60,000 bases of DNA, from assembly GCF_932526225.1 (NCBI RefSeq), contig NC_064043.1:11780085-11840084 (forward strand), in the 5' to 3' direction. This stretch comes from Nematostella vectensis (lineage: Eukaryota > Cnidaria > Anthozoa > Actiniaria > Edwardsiidae). Below the pieces are notes generated by a model that was not told where the DNA came from, ran no database searches, and was given only the letters and a program-made list of their open reading frames with translations. Both the position numbers and the translations under genes were made by a program. Shown piece after piece: positions 24,201-30,200 of the stretch (positions are counted from its first letter, which is position 1; the number at the start of each line of letters is the position of its first letter).

Positions 24201-27200
24201 TAGTGTTGGGTCAGGGTTAGGGTTATGACCGCGTGGTATAGGGTTAGTGTTGGGTTAGGGTTATGACCGCGTGGTATAGGGTTAGTGTTGGGTCAGGGTT
24301 AGGGTTATGACCGCATGGTATAGGGTTAGTGTTGGGTTAGGGTTATGACCGCGTGGTATAGGGTTAGTGTTGGGTCAGGGTTAGGGTTATGACCGCGTGG
24401 TATAGGGTTAGTGTTGGGTCAGGGTTATGGTTATGACCGCGTGGTATAGGGTTAGTGTTGCGTCAGGGTTAGGGTTATGACCCCGTGGTATAGGGTTAGT
24501 GTTGGGTTAGGGTTATGACCGCGTGGTATAGGGTTAGTGTTGGGTCAGGGTTAGAACAGGGTGGTATAGGGTTAGTGTTGGGTTAGGGTTATGACCGCGT
24601 GGTATAGGGTTAGTGTTGGGTTAGGGTTATGACCGCGTGGTATAGGGTTAGTGTTTGGTCAGGGTTATGGTTATGACCGCGTGGTATAGGGTTAGTGTTG
24701 GGTCAGGGTTATGGTTATGACCGCGTGGTATAGGGTTAGTGTTGGGTCAGGGTTAGGGTTATGACCACGTGGTATAGGGTTAGTGTTGGGTCAGGGTTAC
24801 GGTTATGAACGCGTGGTATAGGGTTAGTGTTGGGTTAGGGTTATGACCGTGTGGTATAGGGTTAGTGTTGTGTCAGGGTTATGACCGCATGGTATAGGGT
24901 TAGTGTTGGATCAGGGTTAGGGTTATGACCGTGTGGTATAGGGTTAGTGTTGGGTTAGGGTTATGACCGCGTGGTATAGGGTTAGTGTTGGGGCAGGGTT
25001 AGGGTTATGACCGCGTGGTATAGGGTTAGTGTTGGGTCAGGGTTAGGGTTATGACCGCGTGGTATAGGGTTAGTGTTGGGTAAGGGTTATGACCGCGTGG
25101 TATAGGGTTAGTGTTGGGTCAGGGTTAGGGTTATGACCGCGTGGTATAGGGTTAGTGTTGGGTCAGAGTTATGACCGCGTGGTATAGGGTTAGTGTTGGG
25201 TCAGGGTTAGGGTTATGACCGTGTGGTATAGGGTTAGTGTTGGGTTAGGGTTATGACCGCGTGGTATAGGGTTAGTGTTGGGTCAGGGTTATGACGGCGT
25301 GGTATAGGGTTAGTGTTGGGTCAGGGTTAGGGTTATGACCGCATGGTATAGGGTTAGTGTTGGGTTAGGGTTATGACTGCATGGTATAGGGTTAGTGTTG
25401 GGTCAGGGTTAGGGTTATGACCGCGTGGTATAGGGTTAGTGTTGGGTCAGGGTTATGACCGTGTGGTATGGGGTTAGTGTTGGGTCAGGGTTATGACCGC
25501 GTGGTATAGGGTTACCGTTGGGTCAGGGTCAGGGTTAGAACCGCGTGGTATAGGGTTAGTGTTGGGTCAGGGTTAGGGTTATGACCGCGTGGTATAGGGT
25601 TAGTGTTGGGTCAGGGTTATGACCGTGTGGTATAGGGTTAGTGTTGGGTTAGGGTTATGACCGCGTGGTATAGGGTTAGTGTTGGGTCAGGGTTATGGTT
25701 ATGACCGCGTGGTATAGGGTTAGTGTTGGGTCAGGGTTATGACCGCGTGGTATAGGGTTAGTGTTGGGTCAGGGTTAGGGTTATGACCGCGTGGTATAGG
25801 GTTAGTGTTGGGTTAGGGTTATGACCGCGTGGTATAGGGTTAGTGTTGGGTCAGGGTTAGGGTTATGACCGCATGGTATAGGGTTAGTGTTGGGTTAGGG
25901 TTATGACCGCGTGGTATAGGGTTAGTGTTGGGTCAGGGTTAGGGTTATGACCGCGTGGTATAGGGTTAGTGTTGGGTCAGGGTTATGGTTATGACCGCGT
26001 GGTATAGGGTTAGTGTTGGGTCAGGGTTATGGTTATGACCGCGTGGTATAGGGTTAGTGTTGGGTTAGGGTTAGGGTTATGACCGCGTGGTATAGGGTTA
26101 GTGTTGGGTTAGGGTTAGGGTTATGACCGCATGGTATAGGGTTAGTGTTGGGTTAGGGTTATGACCGCGTGGTATAGGGTTAGTGTTGGGTCAGGGTTAG
26201 GGTTATGACCGCGTGGTATAGGGTTAGTTTTGGGTCAGGGTTAGGGTTATGACCGCGTGGTATAGGGTTAGTGTTGGGTTAGGGTTATGACCGCGTGGTA
26301 TAGGGTTAGTGTTGGGTCAGGGTTAGGGTTATGACCGCATGGTATAGGGTTAGTGTTGGGTTAGGGTTATGACCGCGTGGTATAGGGTTAGTGTTGGGTC
26401 AGGGTTAGGGTTATGACCGCGTGGTATAGGGTTAGTGTTGGGTCAGGGTTATGGTTATGACCGCGTGGTATAGGGTTAGTGTTGGGTCAGGGTTATGGTT
26501 ATGACCGCGTGGTATAGGGTTAGTGTTGCGTCAGGGTTAGGGTTATGACCGCGTGGTATAGGGTTAGTGTTGGGTTAGGGTTATGACCGCGTGGTATAGG
26601 GTTAGTGTTGGGTCAGGGTTAGGGTTATGACCGCATGGTATAGGGTTAGTGTTGGGTTAGGGTTATGACCGCGTGGTATAGGGTTAGTGTTGGGTCAGGG
26701 TTAGGGTTATGACCGCGTGGTATAGGGTTAGTGTTGGGTCAGGGTTATGGTTATGACCGCGTGGTATAGGGTTAGTGTTGCGTCAGGGTTAGGGTTATGA
26801 CCCCGTGGTATAGGGTTAGTGTTGGGTTAGGGTTATGACCGCGTGGTATAGGGTTAGTGTTGGGTCAGGGTTAGAACAGGGTGGTATAGGGTTAGTGTTG
26901 GGTTAGGGTTATGACCGCGTGGTATAGGGTTAGTGTTGGGTTAGGGTTATGACCGCGTGGTATAGGGTTAGTGTTTGGTCAGGGTTATGGTTATGACCGC
27001 GTGGTATAGGGTTAGTGTTGGGTCAGGGTTAGGGTTATGACTGCGTGGTATAGGGTTAGTGTTGGGTCAGGGTTAGGGTTATGACCGCGTGGTATAGGGT
27101 TAGTGTTGGGTTAGGGTTATGACCGCGTGGTATAGGGTTAGTGTTGGGTCAGGGTTAGGGTTATGACCGCATGGTATAGGGTTAGTGTTGGGTTAGGGTT

Positions 27201-30200
27201 ATGACCGCGTGGTATAGGGTTAGTGTTGGGTCAGGGTTAGGGTTATGACCGCGTGGTATAGGGTTAGTGTTGGGTCAGGGTTATGACCGCGTGGTATAGG
27301 GTTAGTGTTGGGTCAGTGTTAGGGTTATGACCGCATGGTATAGGGTTAGTGTTGGGTCAGGGTTAGGGTTATGACCGCGTGGTATAGGGTTAGTGTTGGG
27401 TCAGGGTTTAGGGTTATGTCCGCGTGGTATAGGGTTAGTGTTGGGTCAGGGTTATGGTTATGACCGCGTGGTATAGGGTTAGTGTTGCGTCAGGGTTAGG
27501 GTTATGACCGCATGGTATAGGGTTAGTGTTGGGTTAGGGTTATGACCGCGTGGTATAGGGTTAGTGTTGGGTCAGGGTTAGGGTTATGACCGCGTGGTAT
27601 GGGGTTAGTGTTGGGTTAGGGTTATGACCGCGTGGTATAGGGTTAGTGTTGGGTCAGGGTTAGGGTTATGACCGCATGGTATAGGGTTAGTGTTGGGTTA
27701 GGGTTATGACCGCGTGGTATAGGGTTAGTGTTGGGTCAGGGTTAGGGTTATGACCGCGTGGTATAGGGTTAGTGTTGGGTCAGGGTTATGGTTATGACCG
27801 CGTGGTATAGGGTTAGTGTTGCGTCAGGGTTAGGGTTATGACCCCGTGGTATAGGGTTAGTGTTGGGTTAGGGTTATGACCGCGTGGTATAGGGTTAGTG
27901 TTGGGTCAGGGTTAGAACAGGGTGGTATAGGGTTAGTGTTGGGTTAGGGTTATGACCGCGTGGTATAGGGTTAGTGTTGGGTTAGGGTTATGACCGCGTG
28001 GTATAGGGTTAGTGTTTGGTCAGGGTTATGGTTATGACCGCGTGGTATAGGGTTAGTGTTGGGTCAGGGTTATGGTTATGACCGCGTGGTATAGGGTTAG
28101 TGTTGGGTCAGGGTTAGGGTTATGACCACGTGGTATAGGGTTAGTGTTGGGTCAGGGTTACGGTTATGAACGCGTGGTATAGGGTTAGTGTTGGGTTAGG
28201 GTTATGACCGTGTGGTATAGGGTTAGTGTTGTGTCAGGGTTATGACCGCATGGTATAGGGTTAGTGTTGGATCAGGGTTAGGGTTATGACCGTGTGGTAT
28301 AGGGTTAGTGTTGGGTTAGGGTTATGACCGCGTGGTATAGGGTTAGTGTTGGGGCAGGGTTAGGGTTATGACCGCGTGGTATAGGGTTAGTGTTGGGTCA
28401 GGGTTAGGGTTATGACCGCGTGGTATAGGGTTAGTGTTGGGTAAGGGTTATGACCGCGTGGTATAGGGTTAGTGTTGGGTCAGGGTTAGGGTTATGACCG
28501 CGTGGTATAGGGTTAGTGTTGGGTCAGAGTTATGACCGCGTGGTATAGGGTTAGTGTTGGGTCAGGGTTAGGGTTATGACCGTGTGGTATAGGGTTAGTG
28601 TTGGGTTAGGGTTATGACCGCGTGGTATAGGGTTAGTGTTGGGTCAGGGTTATGACGGCGTGGTATAGGGTTAGTGTTGGGTCAGGGTTAGGGTTATTAC
28701 CGCATGGTATAGGGTTAGTGTTGGGTTAGGGTTATGACTGCATGGTGTAGGGTTAGTGTTGGGTCAGGGTTAGGGTTATGACCGCGTGGTATAGGGTTAG
28801 TGTTGGGTCAGGGTTATGACCGTGTGGTATAGGGTTAGTGTTGGGTTAGGGTTATGACCGCGTGGTATAGGGTTACCGTTGGGTCAGGGTCAGGGTTAGA
28901 ACCGCGTGGTATAGGGTTAGTGTTGGGTCAGGGTTAGGGTTATGACCGCGTGGTCTAGGGTTAGTGTTGGGTCAGGGTTATGACCGTGTGGTATAGGGTT
29001 AGTGTTGGGTTAGGGTTATGACCGCGTGGTATAGGGTTAGTGTTGGGTCAGGGTTATGGTTATGACCGCGTGGTATAGGGTTAGTGTTGGGTCAGGGTTA
29101 TGACCGCGTGGTATAGGGTTAGTGTTGGGTCAGGGTTAGGGTTATGACCGCGTGGCATAGGGTTAGTGTTGGGTTAGGGTTATGACCGCGTGGTATAGGG
29201 TTAGTGTTGGGTCAGGGTTAGGGTTATGACCGCGTGGTATAGGGTTAGTGTTGGGTCAGGGTTATGACCGCGTGGTATAGGGTTAGTGTTGGGTTAGGGT
29301 TATGACCGTGTGGTATAGGGTTAGTGTTGGGTCAGGGTTAGGGTTATGACCGCGTGGTATAGGGTTAGTGTTGGGTCAGGGTTATGATCGCGTGGTATAG
29401 GGTTAGCGTTGGGTCAGGGTCAGGGTTAGAACCGCGTGGTATAGGGATAGTGTTGGGTTAGGGTTAGGGTTATGACCGCGTGGTATAGGGTTAGTGTTGG
29501 GTCAGGGTTAGGGTTATGACCGTGTGGTATAGGGTTAGTGTTGGGTCAGGGTTATGGTTATGACCGCGTGGTATAGGGTTAGTGTTGGGTCAGGGTTAGG
29601 GTTATGACCGCGTGGTATAGGGTTAGTGTTGGGTCAGGGTTATGGTTATGACCGCGTGGTATAGGGTTAGTGTTGCGTCAGGGTTAGGGTTATGACCCCG
29701 TGGTATAGGGTTAGTGTTGGGTTAGGGTTATGACCGCGTGGTATAGGGTTAGTGTTGGGTCAGGGTTAGAACAGGGTGGTATAGGGTTAGTGTTGGGTTA
29801 GGGTTATGACCGCGTGGTATAGGGTTAGTGTTGGGTTAGGGTTATGACCGCGTGGTATAGGGTTAGTGTTTGGTCAGGGTTATGGTTATGACCGCGTGGT
29901 ATAGGGTTAGTGTTGGGTCAGGGTTAGGGTTATGACCGCGTGGTATAGGGTTAGTTTTGGGTCAGGGTTAGGGTTATGACCGCGTGGTATAGGGTTAGTG
30001 TTGGGTCAGGGTTATGACCGCGTGGTATAGGGTTAGTGTTGGGTCAGGGTTAGGGTTATGACCGCATGGTATAGGGTTAGTGTTGGGTCAGGGTTTGAAC
30101 CGCGTGGTATAGGGTTAGTGTTGGGTCAGATATGACCGCGTTCTGCAGGGTCAGTTTTGGGTCAGCGTTAGAACCGCGTGGTATGTAATGTGTTGCTTGA

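Noticed and set aside
23136-30185. True chromosome end (telomere)
   Set aside because: Units contain a fixed non-telomeric core (TATGACCGCGTGGTATA), the array is flanked on both sides by exons of the same gene, and sequence continues for 30 kb.
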